Shown: positions 30,199-41,135, counted from the stretch's first letter. The stretch is DNA of 64,000 bases from Fragilaria crotonensis (GCA_022925895.1 JAKSYS010000031.1:62001-126000); one strand, 5' to 3'. Notes: generated by a model not told the origin, from the sequence alone. Numbers and translations are program-made.

Positions 30199-31665
30199 CT
30201 ACGACTCGGGAACGGATGAGAATTCCACTGGAGGGTCGCTACTCGAGTTTCTCTTCTCCCGCGCCAGAGCAGCATCGACTATCTCAAGGATTGCCCTCAA
30301 ACGGCCGGCGGAATCGGCCACGTAACGTTGGTACACTTCGAGACCCTTCTTTCGCATCCGACATCGAGTTTCATCAGGAATGGCACGAAGGATCTCAATC
30401 GTTTCGTTCACACGCCCTTGTGGGATCAGAACCGCCACTTCAGTCCAATCCACCACATCTCTGTTGTACGGAAGGACCCAGCCATCCGCATAGACAACGG
30501 GTATGGCGCCGGATGACAGAATCTCGGAGAAGCGGACCGAGTACAAGCAGTCCCCTCTGGGGGAGCCTGCGAAGACGGAATTCATCAACAGTTTGTAAAA
30601 GTTGTCCTGTGTCTGGTTTTCTGGTGCCACTGGTGTCAACACTTTACCACCCAACGCATTCGAGGGGTGTTCTGACTGCGCGTAATGATCCCACTTAAAC
30701 TTGGCATGAATTCCCCGCTTCCTATGAAGTGGTCTAAAGAACTTGTGGAACTCAGGAAATGGGATTCTTTCTCGTCCCTCAAAAGAGAACAGTAAAGACC
30801 GAGATGTTTTCTGACATGTCTCGATTTCATCAAGCTGACTTTTATTCAGTGCAACAGCCTTTACCGGCCATGGTGGTATGCCAAAGTCAAGCGGATAAGT
30901 GTCAGATTGGTAAGCGCTCATGTGACCAACAATAAGCTTCGAAAATATTCCCGATGCATTTCGATCACCCCCAAGACAGTGGTTTCTTGGAAGGCCAAAA
31001 TCTTTGCAGCTCATCACAACCAGGCGCGAATCAGGTGACGAGAGAGCCGGAGATTGCAGTGCTCGTTTGACCATGGAGCATTCCTTTGAATAATCGCATC
31101 TTGCGAATGGCTCCCGTCCTCCTTCAAGATCTGCATTGAACTCATTACCTCCAAACTTTGGCCAGTGCAGGAGTTGACAAGTGTCGAAGTCCAGAAATGC
31201 AATTATCGCACGTTCTGGGTCTGGATTTTGTTCGAGGTCTTGCCAGGCGCTCGCATTGAATCTCTCGTGAGCAAGGATAGCATCATTAAACTGTCGCATA
31301 GCCTGGCATCTCATGAAAGTGCGTCCTTTGCGAGGATCAGGGTGGAACCAGCCAAAGTTTGTCATGGTAATTTCTCTCCTGTCCCGTTCATGTTCTCTTT
31401 CGACATCTTTTGTTCGTTTCACTACTATATTTCCGAATTGTGTCAAGTCCGCATTGGGCAGGTGCTGGAATAACCCGCTGAACACGAACAGCAATGTGGA
31501 ACATAGACAAGCTGATTGAGTCCACCTGCACAGGACGCTTTTGCTCTTGGTCATGCGAATGAAAAAACCGACATCATTGAAGCGACTACTTGTTGTCCCA
31601 TTGGTGCTTGAACTGCTTGCAGAGCTTTTCGGAGAAGTACCTGTAGCGCTTGTGGAGGAGTTCAT
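30199..31665 (-). CDS. Exostosin-family (GT47-like) glycosyltransferase, copy 1
   Basis: A 488-residue protein if started at the ATG 31663-31665, chosen because the tandem paralogue keeps the matching ATG and similarity stops upstream; an in-frame ATG at 31732-31734 is possible. It is a type II membrane layout: a short cytosolic N-terminus, a hydrophobic anchor (SACLCSTLLFVFSGLFQHL), then a lumenal catalytic part. The C-terminal half has the exostosin block RGDCLYSVRFSEILSSGAIP then VVYADGWVLPYN and WTEVAVLIPQ, where the nucleotide sugar is thought to bind. A Golgi enzyme adding sugars to glycoprotein or polysaccharide is likely; donor and acceptor cannot be read. Confidence 0.85.
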   Translation of the reverse strand: MNSSTSATGTSPKSSASSSSTNGTTSSRFNDVGFFIRMTKSKSVLCRWTQSACLCSTLLFVFSGLFQHLPNADLTQFGNIVVKRTKDVEREHERDRREITMTNFGWFHPDPRKGRTFMRCQAMRQFNDAILAHERFNASAWQDLEQNPDPERAIIAFLDFDTCQLLHWPKFGGNEFNADLEGGREPFARCDYSKECSMVKRALQSPALSSPDSRLVVMSCKDFGLPRNHCLGGDRNASGIFSKLIVGHMSAYQSDTYPLDFGIPPWPVKAVALNKSQLDEIETCQKTSRSLLFSFEGRERIPFPEFHKFFRPLHRKRGIHAKFKWDHYAQSEHPSNALGGKVLTPVAPENQTQDNFYKLLMNSVFAGSPRGDCLYSVRFSEILSSGAIPVVYADGWVLPYNRDVVDWTEVAVLIPQGRVNETIEILRAIPDETRCRMRKKGLEVYQRYVADSAGRLRAILEIVDAALAREKRNSSSDPPVEFSSVPES

Positions 31666-31825
31666 TGCCTGCTCGAAAGCTTGATGCAAGAGGAGGATTA
31701 CAGGTACAGCGATGGACCGAGTGTATCTGTACATACAGACGTTCCACAATTTTACACTTCATTTTTTACATGTCTAAAAAATGAAATTCTACTACTAGTC
31801 TATCGGGTAGAGTACATACAGTACA

Positions 31826-32053
31826 GGGAGCTCGTGTATGTCCCCTAATCGAGCCGGCCATCACCTGCAGTAGTGTACGGGAGTACTAAGTTCTACTTTC
31901 TACTGGTACACTGTTCGATTTTTCTGTCCTCAGATGAGCAGTCTGAGATTTGTAGGTAAAGTTCATGTGTAACTTAATTTGCAATATAATCAATGGAGTC
32001 GATTTTTTTAGAAAAGCTCGATCGGCTCGATTAGGGGACATACACGGCCTCCC
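31826..32053. mobile_element. MITE-like element with 32-bp terminal inverted repeats
   Basis: The left arm 31826-31857 pairs with 32022-32053, mismatched only near the edges; the shared core is CGTGTATGTCCCCTAATCGA. The span is 228 bp with no coding capacity. No clear target duplication was found at the edges, so the exact ends are uncertain. Confidence 0.7.
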
Positions 32054-32340
32054 GAAACTGAGGGTGCGACCGTCGAACCATTCCGATATGTACGCATGAC
32101 ACATACTGTACACGTAATAATTAGTAGGTGGTGAGAGAATGGATGATTATTTTGTTCGGGGTTTTAGGTTTTAGCTGTGTGTTTAACTGCTTTTATTGGT
32201 ATTCATACCGTATCTTCCAGCCTATGTAAAACTGTAAAACAGCTGTATCCTTTTACGGCCCTGAGGATGATCCTTACAAAACAAGCCTGTACAGTAACAA
32301 AACAAAGGACGATGTTCTTGCGTTGTAAGACAGCGTTGCA

Positions 32341-32361
32341 CTCGGCTCTCGGCTCTCGGCT
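32341..32361. repeat. Heptamer repeat, CTCGGCT x3
   Basis: Three perfect CTCGGCT units in tandem. Confidence 0.95.
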
Positions 32362-33394
32362 CTACACGCAGAAAACGGGAATTCGACTACGCCGACATTC
32401 GATAAGTCCACCTGGTTTTCGCCACAAAATCAAACACAGAAAGGAGAAACTGCGGGGAAAAAAAATAGGGATCGTACCGTCGGATAAAAGCCAACTGCTG
32501 ATGATCCATCGTTAGCAATTGAGTGCAATATGGGTACTAGTAGAGTCTCAAGAATTTGAGTAATTGGCTTCATCAGTAGTGATGACAACGAGGAATGAAA
32601 AAGTGTTTGTACTTGAGTACTGACTACAGCTATAAACTGTTTGATGGGACGGGTTTTTGAGTAGTGGGACGGTCACCAAATCCTGCATTTTTCAAGGTAG
32701 TATTCATTCACTAAGATCTATGCGTTTGCCTCGACAAGAATTGTGGACAACAGTAGGAAGGGGAAGGGTTGCAGCGATGTTGATGGCCTAGGTCTTGGAG
32801 AGCACTGTGTTCCTTCTGAGATATCACGACAGTACGTCGCTATAGAACAAATGCCCTCTTGAGTGCAAGTATTGTCAGCGGCCGCTGCCAATGTATTTCC
32901 TTCAAATTTCTCGCCCTTGAAAATTCCAATGAAAAGCAACATCGCTCACTGTCATGTGCACATGAGTGCTTAAGTCGGATGTATGCAGCCTTTGGCAGCG
33001 CCACTCGTGGTATTACGATGCCAGTGTGGCCAGCGATTGGTCGAAGCGCCAGGCGACGTGCGGAATGTTTGTATCGAAATTGACGAGAGGGTCCTCCAGT
33101 CAGGTATCTCCATGACGATGCCAACACGGAACCCTATACCGTGCAACTTTTTCATCAAGCTGATGCATCGAGTGTATTTCAACTTGACAATAATGGAAGG
33201 TTTCAGGAGTGGTAACGGTAGAGAGCAATGCCTTCACATTGTCCTAGCCTGTAATCCATTTAGCGCAACCGAAACATCGCATTTTCATTGGAGAATGCAG
33301 GCAAACGAGGTGCGGATGACGTTTTCAAAAAGCTTCCCAATAAGCAGGAAACGAGCGTCCGACCAATCATCATTGTCCTCGATTACGGACCCAA

Positions 33395-33445
33395 GTTGCC
33401 TTTCCACATCTGGCAAGGCCTTGTTGCCTTTCCACATCTGGCAAG
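33395..33445. repeat. 23-bp direct repeat, 28-bp period
   Basis: The same 23 bases, starting GTTGCCTTTCCACATCTGGC, occur at 33395-33417 and 33423-33445. Confidence 0.95.
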
Positions 33446-33541
33446 TAATATCACTGCTGAGCTGCCATTCAATCAACTCGTCATCAATGATCGACCCAAG
33501 GTCTGATGAGTGTCCCGAGAACAAAATCACTTTCACAAAGT

Positions 33542-35002
33542 CTACGACTCGGGAACGGATGAGAATTCCACTGGAGGGTCGCTACTCGAGTTTCTCTTCT
33601 CCCGCGTCAGAGCGGCATCGACAATCTCAAGGATTGCCCTCAAACGGCCGGCGGAATCGGCCACGTAACGTTGGTACACTTCGAGACCCTTCTTTCGCAT
33701 CCGACATCGAGTTTCATCAGGAATGGCACGAAGGATCTCAATCGTTTCGTTCACACGCCCTTGTGGGATCAGAACCGCCACTTCAGTCCAATCCACCACA
33801 TCTCTGTTGTACGGAAGGACCCAGCCATCCGCATAGACAACGGGTATGGCGCCGGATGACAGAATCTCGGAGAAGCGGACCGAGTACAAGCAGTCCCCTC
33901 TGGGGGGATCCTACGAAGATGGAATTCATCAGAAGTCTGTAAAAGTTGTCCTGAGTCTGGTTTTCTGGTGCCACTGGTGTCAACACTTTACCGCCCAACG
34001 CATTGGATGGGTGTCCTGCCCATAATGATCGACCTGAAACACGGCATGGATTCCCCCCTTCCCATGAAGGGGTTTAAAGAACTTGTGGAACTCAGGAAAT
34101 GGGATTCTTTCTCGTCCCTCGAATGAGAACAGTAAAGACCGAGATGTTTTCTGACATGTCTCGATTTCATCAAGCTGACTTTTATTCAGCGTAACAGCCT
34201 TAACCGGCCATGGTGGTATGCCAAAGTCAAGTGGATAAGTGTCAGACTGGTAAGCGCTCATGTGACCGACAATTAGCTTGGAAAACATTCCTGATACATT
34301 TCGTTCACCCCCAAGACAGTGGTTTCTTGGAGGGCCTTGTCCTTTACAGCTCATGACAACCAGTCGCGAATCAGGTGATGCGAGAGCCGGAGATTGCAGT
34401 GCTCGCACGACCATGGCGCATTCCTTTGAGAAATTGTGTCTTGCGAATGGCTCCCGTCCTCCTTCAAGATCTGCGTTGAACTCATTACCTCCAAATTTTG
34501 GCCAGTGCAGGAGTTGACAAGTATCAAAGTCCAGAAATGCAATTATTGCACGTTCTGGGTCTGGATTTTGTTCGAGGTCTTGCCAGGCGCTCGCATTGAA
34601 TCTCTCGTGAGCAAGGATAGCATCATTGAAGTGTCGCATAGCCTGGCATCTCATGTATGTGCGTCCATTGCGAGGATCAGGGTGGAACCAACCAAAGTTT
34701 GTCATGGTAATTTCTCTCCTGTCACGTTCCCGGTCGCGTTCGGCATGTTTTATTCGTTTCACTACGACATCGCCGAATTGTGTCGAAGCCACATTGGGCA
34801 AGTGCTGGAACAACCCGCTGTAAACGAATAGCAATGCGCAACATAGACAAGCTAGTTGCGTCCACCTGCATTGGACGCTTTTACTCTTGGTCATGCGAAT
34901 GGAAAAACCGACATCATTGAAACCACAACTTGTACTGTCATTGCTGCTTGAAGTGCTTGCAAAGGTTTCCGGAGTACTACCTGTAGCACTCGCGGAGGTC
35001 AT
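33542..35002 (-). pseudogene. Exostosin-family glycosyltransferase, copy 2, frame-broken
   Basis: A tandem paralogue of 30199-31665, matched end to end. The N-terminal frame runs from the ATG at 35000-35002 to a stop at 33980. Two differences from copy 1 break it. Near 34010, 36 bases of copy 1 align with 32 here, a 4-base loss. Near 33905, a run of five G in copy 1 is six G here. The two shifts cancel (net -3), so the last ~110 codons (33542-33889) are again in the original frame, but the shifted middle stretch puts a stop in the way. It is a recent pseudogene unless the second difference is a sequencing error; that alone would not repair the first. Confidence 0.85.
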
Positions 35003-36362
35003 GATTGGCAAATGCTGATACTGCACCAAGCCGAAATGAATGTTGTCGCAGTTAGGGGGTTAGAGCTAACAGGTGCAAGTACTGGTACCGGTACTTCGCA
35101 TATCTTGCACTATCATACGATAACACTCGAATTCATTGACACAAGTACGAGTTCAAAACACGAATGGCTGCATGTGCTGCATTGTCGAGTCCGAGTGCGA
35201 ATTGTACTGGAGTTCTGAGTACATCGTACGTCATTCGTTGGGACTTATGACGGATAGCATTTAGCACACGTGTGCTCTGGCAACAGTTACGGAATCCTCG
35301 GAGTACCGCCGACAAAGGTTTCCAACGGAGCATACCTGGTCCTGTCTTAATTCTTAATTTTATAATGGACACTGTTCAAATGCTTTTATGTGCAAACCGT
35401 TGTGACGGTACTGACATATAAATGGTTGTTGCTGACGTATATTATATATGGTTCGCGCTAATATTTTGTATAGGTCAATCTTGCCTGTGGGGTCACGCAG
35501 CGCACATATGCATACGTTTCATATGTGAAGAATCATCAACATACCGTCGTATACATGTGTATAGCGTGCTGACAATCTTCGATCGTCACGTCAGACGTGC
35601 GAGCTCCATCACCAGCATCCTCCTTTGGCTCGCTCCCAACTTGACTCTCTTTTATGTATCTGTGGAATGCAATCCATTTCTTGGATATTATGTTTCAAGG
35701 TGACGGCGGTTACGATGGGTGCATTTGAAATGACGTGAATACTCTAGTTTCTCCATTTCCCAGCTCGGATGAGTCCGAATACTTTATTGGCTCAATTGTC
35801 TCTTACTGGAGTATTATTTGAGATACAGTTGTCTGGGTCCGTCGTTGCCTCAAGTATTTGATGGAACAGCTTTGGACAGAAAGGCAACTGAAAGGAATCG
35901 TTGCAAGGCCATGTCGTTAACACGAAGCCCTAGATATGACCTTGTTCGTTTGGTAATGGCATGAGAACACTTGGAACGCGACAGCAGCAACACAGTATGG
36001 GAGGAGATGAAGCTGTTTTATGCATTGGAATTTTTTCGACTTTGTTGTGCAACGGGGAACATGATCATCATCGTCGAATTGCGAACCCTTGGACAAGCAA
36101 GGAAGCGGAGGCGCAACAGGCGAATTCGCAAGACAAGACGTGTTCCGGTCTGGTCTTCTGGGTACCTTTGACCTTCCCCGGATATGACGACACCAACTCG
36201 TCTTGTGAAACGAACACTACGTGCTCGAGTGGTTCTATTTTGTGAGAGAAGTAGTCGTATACGGTACGGTATGTTAAGTGGGCATTCGTATTTGCGCAAG
36301 GCCATGGGTTTGCTGGCATAATCAACGCAATGAGAACATCTGAATGTCAAGATCGACCTACT
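35003..36362. other. Intergenic
   Basis: No gene seen. The right part (about 35909-36362) is the 3' flank of the intact RseP-type gene and recurs beside its broken copy at 13214-13610. The remainder is GTAC-containing intergenic DNA. Confidence 0.55.
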
Positions 36363-37946
36363 CTATTTAGCAAAGAGGCCTTCGACATCGCCCACTGTAG
36401 TGCTTAGACTGAGCAATAGCAGGAGGAGCACAGCGGCGCTGGTTATGTTTTCTTGCAGCCGTTGATCCACCTTGCGTCTCGATAACGCCTCCACCAAGAT
36501 GAATACCATTTGACCTCCATCCAGAGCAGGTAACGGAAGAGCATTGACAACCGCCAGATTGACACTGATGGCTGCCGCAAACATCAACACGGCAGCTGCA
36601 TCAGATGTCGAAACTACTTCACTACCGGTTTGAATCAAACCAATCGGACCAGAAAGCTTCCCACCCGATCCGCCACCTTTTCCAGGGACCATGGCCGACA
36701 CAAGTTGAGACAAACCTGACGCAGTCTCTTGTGTCAATTCAGTAACGGCTGATCCAGCTATCTTGGTCGCTTCTCCAACGGAATCGCTTCGAATTCTGTC
36801 TATCCGACGAACGTTGGGTCCTAACAGGACACCAATTGCCTGCACTTGACCGTTGGACTTGGGTCGGATAGCCAAATCGATGATAGGGCTTGTGCTCGTC
36901 GTCTCACTGCCAGCCTTGAGCACTTGCAGTTTCAGAGCGTCACCTTCAGGTGTGGCTTGGATTTTGGCAATAAAGTCGTTGATTGCTTTTTGCGACATTT
37001 GCACGGTCAGCGGCTTTGACGTTGCTGTCAGGGGTGTTCCATTAACTTTCAAAATGACATCGCCCTTTTGTAGGAGCCCCACTGCCGCAGCATCTCCTGT
37101 CGGAGTGACACTGACTCGAGCACCGGGCTCCAAGAATGGTTTGGGAAGGCCACTTCCAACTGTAATTTGTCCAAAGTAAATGCAAAAGGCCAAAATGAGA
37201 TTAAAAATGACGCCTCCGGCAATGACAACAGCTCGCTCGGGCCAAGGTCTGTTCTGAAGCAAATCAGGGTCGTCATAGTACTCAATTTCTGTTTTGGTTT
37301 GAGATGCAGCCTCCCGTTTGGGACCAAACTTCTTCCACCACGGCCTTGCCTTGAGTTCCTTTTGCACACGCTCCTCCTCTTGCCGCAACATGTCTTGGTA
37401 CGTCCCAAAGCTCAGAATATCATTGAGTGTACGTTGGAAGGGTGTTTCCGTAACTGAACCTTGTAACATTTTTGCCATTTCGGCTTGTTGCGCCTGTGTT
37501 GTGTTGTAGTGTTCTGGAAATCGGACATACCCACCGAGCGGGAGGGCCCGGAGAGAAAAATCATTCCCAAAGGCCTTCTTGCCGAGCAGTTTCGGTCCGA
37601 CGCCAATGCTGAATTCCTCCACCTTGATGCCCAACGCTCGCGCCGCTAGGTAATGACCGGATTCGTGCACTAGAATGACAGAGGCCAACACGACAATAGC
37701 TCCGATTGGGGATGCGATTGATGACAGGAGCGGGTTCATGACGGCGTTGTGTTGAGTTGAGGAGGATGTGGTGATTTTTCGTGCATTTCGTGAGAGTGAG
37801 TTATGATAGTAGAAATCTGACGACGTGAATCGTCCATGTCTTCCGTTAGCTTGAGCGCTTGGAAGAGGATGTTGGAAGGCGTTCAAAACGCCCAAACTCG
37901 AACCGAGAGTAAGGAGGACGAGACCTCCATGGACGACGCGCATCAT
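36363..37946 (-). CDS. RseP-type site-2 metalloprotease, plastid-targeted
   Basis: A 527-residue membrane protease. The N-terminus (MRVVHGGLVLLTLGSSLGVL then NAFQHP) is an ER-type signal ending in A-F, the diatom plastid pattern. The first transmembrane segment has the zinc motif HESGH in VILVHESGHYLAARALGI (about 90-105). A PDZ-like region lies at about 240-340, and the second zinc-side motif NALPLPALDGGQMVFILVEA is at about 465-485, followed by a last hydrophobic segment. Family members cut transmembrane helices of regulators or clear signal-peptide remnants; plant counterparts act in chloroplasts. It has no intron. A broken duplicate lies at 13614-14944. Confidence 0.9.
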   Translation of the reverse strand: MMRVVHGGLVLLTLGSSLGVLNAFQHPLPSAQANGRHGRFTSSDFYYHNSLSRNARKITTSSSTQHNAVMNPLLSSIASPIGAIVVLASVILVHESGHYLAARALGIKVEEFSIGVGPKLLGKKAFGNDFSLRALPLGGYVRFPEHYNTTQAQQAEMAKMLQGSVTETPFQRTLNDILSFGTYQDMLRQEEERVQKELKARPWWKKFGPKREAASQTKTEIEYYDDPDLLQNRPWPERAVVIAGGVIFNLILAFCIYFGQITVGSGLPKPFLEPGARVSVTPTGDAAAVGLLQKGDVILKVNGTPLTATSKPLTVQMSQKAINDFIAKIQATPEGDALKLQVLKAGSETTSTSPIIDLAIRPKSNGQVQAIGVLLGPNVRRIDRIRSDSVGEATKIAGSAVTELTQETASGLSQLVSAMVPGKGGGSGGKLSGPIGLIQTGSEVVSTSDAAAVLMFAAAISVNLAVVNALPLPALDGGQMVFILVEALSRRKVDQRLQENITSAAVLLLLLLSLSTTVGDVEGLFAK

Positions 37947-38696
37947 CTCTGAGATCGGCCCGACAAGTCCTTTTGAGCTCTATTAATTTACTGGGAATGG
38001 CGTTGAGTGTTGAGCACAGAAGTGGTCGCGACTTTGCGAACTTATGTCTACTAGTGAAGGGGAGAGAGTTGAAAGGTGGAGTCAAAACTCAGATGCAGTC
38101 GATGTGTTTTGAAGGCTGTTCGATCCGAGGTGTGAGCCTTCCAGATAAGAAGGATGACGTGACGAGGGATTTTTATGCTGTCTCGGTGATTTCGATGCTG
38201 ACTTTCATGCTTCTTTTATCATGCGTGTTCTGGACATACTCCACCAGCACGTATGTCATAGAGTACCAGGTCATGGGTCAAGGTGTCAAGGTTCACCGCA
38301 CGAACGTGCTCAGAATTTGTACCAGGTCATAGTAGTACTCCAGCACCAGGGCAGTACTAGTACTGTAGCAGATTTTATTGGGTACTGTAGTCCTGGAAAC
38401 GGGAAGGATACGGTACCTTTAGAGGGGGGTACAGAAACCTGGAACAACTCGCAGTTAGCAATTCTGGATGTTAACGCCAAGACGTCCCGCCTCGCTCATA
38501 GAATGTCGCGTTGGAGTTACCTTCATTGTTGCCGATGGAATACGTCATCAATTCCGACGATGAGCGGCGCTGCGTTCACCTCGATTACTTGGATATTGTG
38601 ATGGGGCAAGCTTTGTCAATACAGACTAGAAAAGGAGCCATGACGGTCGCGCGACTTTTCTCGCAAGGGAGGGATTCGCTTCAACCATCCTCATTA
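37947..38696. other. Intergenic
   Basis: The promoter side of the RseP-type gene. GTAC and CCAGG motifs lie at 38260-38360. No gene seen. Confidence 0.5.
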
Positions 38697-40097
38697 TCAG
38701 TCACCGTCATCGTCATCTCCAAGAATGGCTGCCATTTTCTCCAATTCCAGTCGTCTCTTCTCATCGACTACCGTACGTGAAATTTTGGGTTTGTCATCAT
38801 CTTCTCCAAGAATGGCTGCCATTTTCTCCAATTCCTGCCGTCTCTTCTCATCGACTACCGTGTGAGAAACCTTGGGTTTCTTGCACGGTAATTTAGCCAA
38901 GTCGTTGGATTGTTCGTTAGAGAGAGTGCTTGATGAGCTTCGCTGCCGCTTTGTTGCTGCCAGATCCTGAAACAATTCCTTGGCAGTCGATATACCACCC
39001 AGAGTGGGTACCACGCTTGGTGCAGTCCCCCTTTGACGGCTCGCGGCCGACTTCGGTTGACGTGCGTATGTTGACGTAGAATCTGTTGTTTTCATCCGCA
39101 AATCCCCCTTTTTATTGTTCATCGATTCAGTCCTTGAACCAACGTCCAATGTCCTTTTCGACACCTTCTTCGGCGTTCCCGCTCCTACTGTTGAAACGCT
39201 TTCCTTTGCTTGCGTCGGTATGAATAGATTTCTGGATTGAGGTCCAGCCGCCAGTCGGTCGATGGTCTGCCGATCATACAACAGCTGATCATGATCCGCT
39301 TCCACTCTTTCTGACCGCGCGATTGCCGGGCGACGAGTCGTCGTTGTCATTGGAGCGGAAGAACTGTGTCCTCCGGCTGCCTTGTGTCGATCTTCTAATT
39401 GCTGCAATTCCAATTTGGTTTGGCACAACACGTCGTGCGTCTTCCGGTACAGTACCAAGAAGTTTTGCAAAAGAGCGTCCTTTTCAACTTGCCATGTATC
39501 CTTGGAGAGTTTCTCTGTCGTGTCCTTCCAACCCAGGAGATCCGACTGTACGGAATTGAGGTCCTCCTCAAGAGTTTTGTATTTCTCTTGCTCTCGCCGA
39601 ATGGTTGAACCCAGTATTTGCAGAAGAGGAAAACAAGATGATACGTCACATTGTGCTCGTTGGAGTATTCCAGACCACAGTAACTTTACAATGCCCGTCT
39701 CTAGACGTTGGCGAAGTGTCACCTTGACCCCATCGTCAGGTATGGTTCCATCAACAACTAAAGAAACTCCTTCCATCTCGTGGATGACAAGTTTTGCCAA
39801 AACATCAACCTTTTGAATTTCAGAATCTGATTCCTGATAGACAATCTTGGTATCACAAGGATCAATAGTTCCTTGATAATAATGATGGGGTGTCCCATCC
39901 GAGATTTGGAGTTCTAATTTGCCTTGGACTCGAAATCCAACCAACAAGGCAGGCCTGACTCCGCTGACACCTGAACAGGCATCAGTGGCAACCTCAGGCA
40001 TGCCATTGGTCATTATTGTCGTCAACGCCGCTGTGGTTCGAATCGAAATCTCTCGTGTCCCCAAACATTCAGATGACAATGACTCATGTTGCGCCAT
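38697..40097 (-). CDS. XRCC4-like coiled-coil protein
   Basis: A 466-residue protein from the ATG at 40095-40097. The head (about 1-150) is beta-rich by eye, and a long helix follows (about 160-235: REQEKYKTLEEDLNSVQSDL, then GWKDTTEKL, then LLQNFLVLYRKTHDVL). The order head, coiled coil, disordered basic tail, and the pattern of the helix resemble XRCC4, the ligase IV partner in DNA end joining. The tail is Ser/Lys-rich and ends in two copies of a 29-residue segment (VVDEKRRxELEKMAAILG). The assignment is by pattern only; other coiled-coil proteins could look alike. Confidence 0.5.
   Translation of the reverse strand: MAQHESLSSECLGTREISIRTTAALTTIMTNGMPEVATDACSGVSGVRPALLVGFRVQGKLELQISDGTPHHYYQGTIDPCDTKIVYQESDSEIQKVDVLAKLVIHEMEGVSLVVDGTIPDDGVKVTLRQRLETGIVKLLWSGILQRAQCDVSSCFPLLQILGSTIRREQEKYKTLEEDLNSVQSDLLGWKDTTEKLSKDTWQVEKDALLQNFLVLYRKTHDVLCQTKLELQQLEDRHKAAGGHSSSAPMTTTTRRPAIARSERVEADHDQLLYDRQTIDRLAAGPQSRNLFIPTQAKESVSTVGAGTPKKVSKRTLDVGSRTESMNNKKGDLRMKTTDSTSTYARQPKSAASRQRGTAPSVVPTLGGISTAKELFQDLAATKRQRSSSSTLSNEQSNDLAKLPCKKPKVSHTVVDEKRRQELEKMAAILGEDDDKPKISRTVVDEKRRLELEKMAAILGDDDDGD
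38705..38878 (-). repeat. 87-bp tandem duplication in the 3' coding end
   Basis: Two adjacent units with an 87-bp period encode the repeated VVDEKRRxELEKMAAILG segment of the XRCC4-like protein. Their first ~57 bases are almost identical, so the duplication is recent and in frame. Confidence 0.85.
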
Positions 40098-40625
40098 CGT
40101 GGACTCGTCGTCGTGATGATTATTTGAAGAATTCAAACTATTACTGCAACTTCAATCTCAAGTTTTGAAGTAGTTTATATGGATGCACACAACTCATTGT
40201 CTCATCACATGCTCGATTGTCATTGTCATCGCACTGGTAAAGGAGGTCGGACAGGACAATGAACAAAACAACGCGAAACCGCTCAATGATCGACGACGTG
40301 CTCCCAGTCTACCCACAGTACTACTAGGTACCAGGTACCAGGTACCAGGTACCAGGTACCAGGTACCAGGTACCAGGTACCAGGTACCAGGTACCAGGTA
40401 CGAGTCCTTCGTTCTAGATGTACTGTCTGCAGTATCATGTCATGTAGACAGTCTTTGTATGTACCTGTACTTTGTACTCGGAGTACACAGTTGCAATTTG
40501 AGGGGCAACAGAGAAGATGACAGGGCCGGATTACGCATCATCGTATGCTGTCGACAGATTGCCATTGACTGTCAGGACACTTTGTATACATCATTCACAT
40601 CATTATCATCTACCATTAAAAAACA
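40098..40625. other. Intergenic with long heptamer array
   Basis: Divergent spacer between the XRCC4-like gene and a small plus-strand gene. It is dominated by the TACCAGG array at 40328-40400 and a TACTCGGAGTA motif at 40475-40485. Confidence 0.55.
40328..40400. repeat. Heptamer repeat, GTACCAG x~10
   Basis: About ten perfect 7-bp units (GTACCAG, overlapping GGTACC palindromes). It is the longest of the 7-bp arrays here. Each unit contains GTAC, the core of the dispersed intergenic motifs. Confidence 0.97.
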
Positions 40626-40871
40626 ATGCCGGCCAGCGATGATACCCACGACAATGACAACGACGACAATGATGACGAATTGGAACGACTCGAACGAGAA
40701 TGTGTCGCCATGGTGGCATTGATACGGCAATTGGAACGAGAAGAATTGGAGTATTTACAACAAGCCAAGATTTTGGCTCGTGAAGCCTTATTGTGTGGAT
40801 ACCAACCACATCTCTTGGAAACACCCGCGCCGAAACGACGACGATTAATTATGAAACCAAAAGAAGAATGA
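40626..40871 (+). CDS. Small acidic/coiled-coil protein, unknown
   Basis: An 81-residue frame. The N-terminus is acidic (DDTHDNDNDDNDDELE), the middle an amphipathic helix (LERECVAMVALIRQLEREEL), and the end basic (APKRRRLIMKPK), which could be a nuclear signal. The clean layout and the start ATG just after A-rich sequence argue for a real gene. I do not recognise the family; the form would fit a small subunit of a nuclear complex. Confidence 0.5.
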   Translation: MPASDDTHDNDNDDNDDELERLERECVAMVALIRQLEREELEYLQQAKILAREALLCGYQPHLLETPAPKRRRLIMKPKEE

Positions 40872-41135
40872 TTACTGTGAACACATGTACTGTGGAGCAT
40901 GTTCACTGTGTAACTCATGACTACAAGCTTGGCATGGTGGAAATATCGGGGTTGAGGAACGATGACAAACGGTGACAATGACGGGAAAAATCATGAGGTG
41001 TGCGACTGTTTCATACGTCGACAGGAAAATTAGTTTCAAGGGCATGGAAAGCCGCAACCTACGAGTAATAGAGCCAATTTGTTCCCTTGTGTCTTGTGTT
41101 TTGATCTAAACTCAAGTAACCTTGATCTGTTTCCC

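Larger units (their letters stand above)
31666..33541. other. Spacer between tandem glycosyltransferase copies
   Basis: No supported gene. The spacer contains a MITE-like inverted repeat (31826-32053), a heptamer array (32341-32361) and a direct repeat (33395-33445). From about 33480 on it matches the 3' flank of copy 1. Open frames around 32840-33130 show no domain. Confidence 0.5.

Noticed and set aside
30199-31749. Longer form of exostosin copy 1 starting at 31749
   Set aside because: That codon is TTG; the paralogue supports the ATG at 31663-31665.
40328-40400. Possible CRISPR-like or clustered repeat
   Set aside because: Units are 7 bp and contiguous with no spacers, in a eukaryotic context; it is a plain tandem array.
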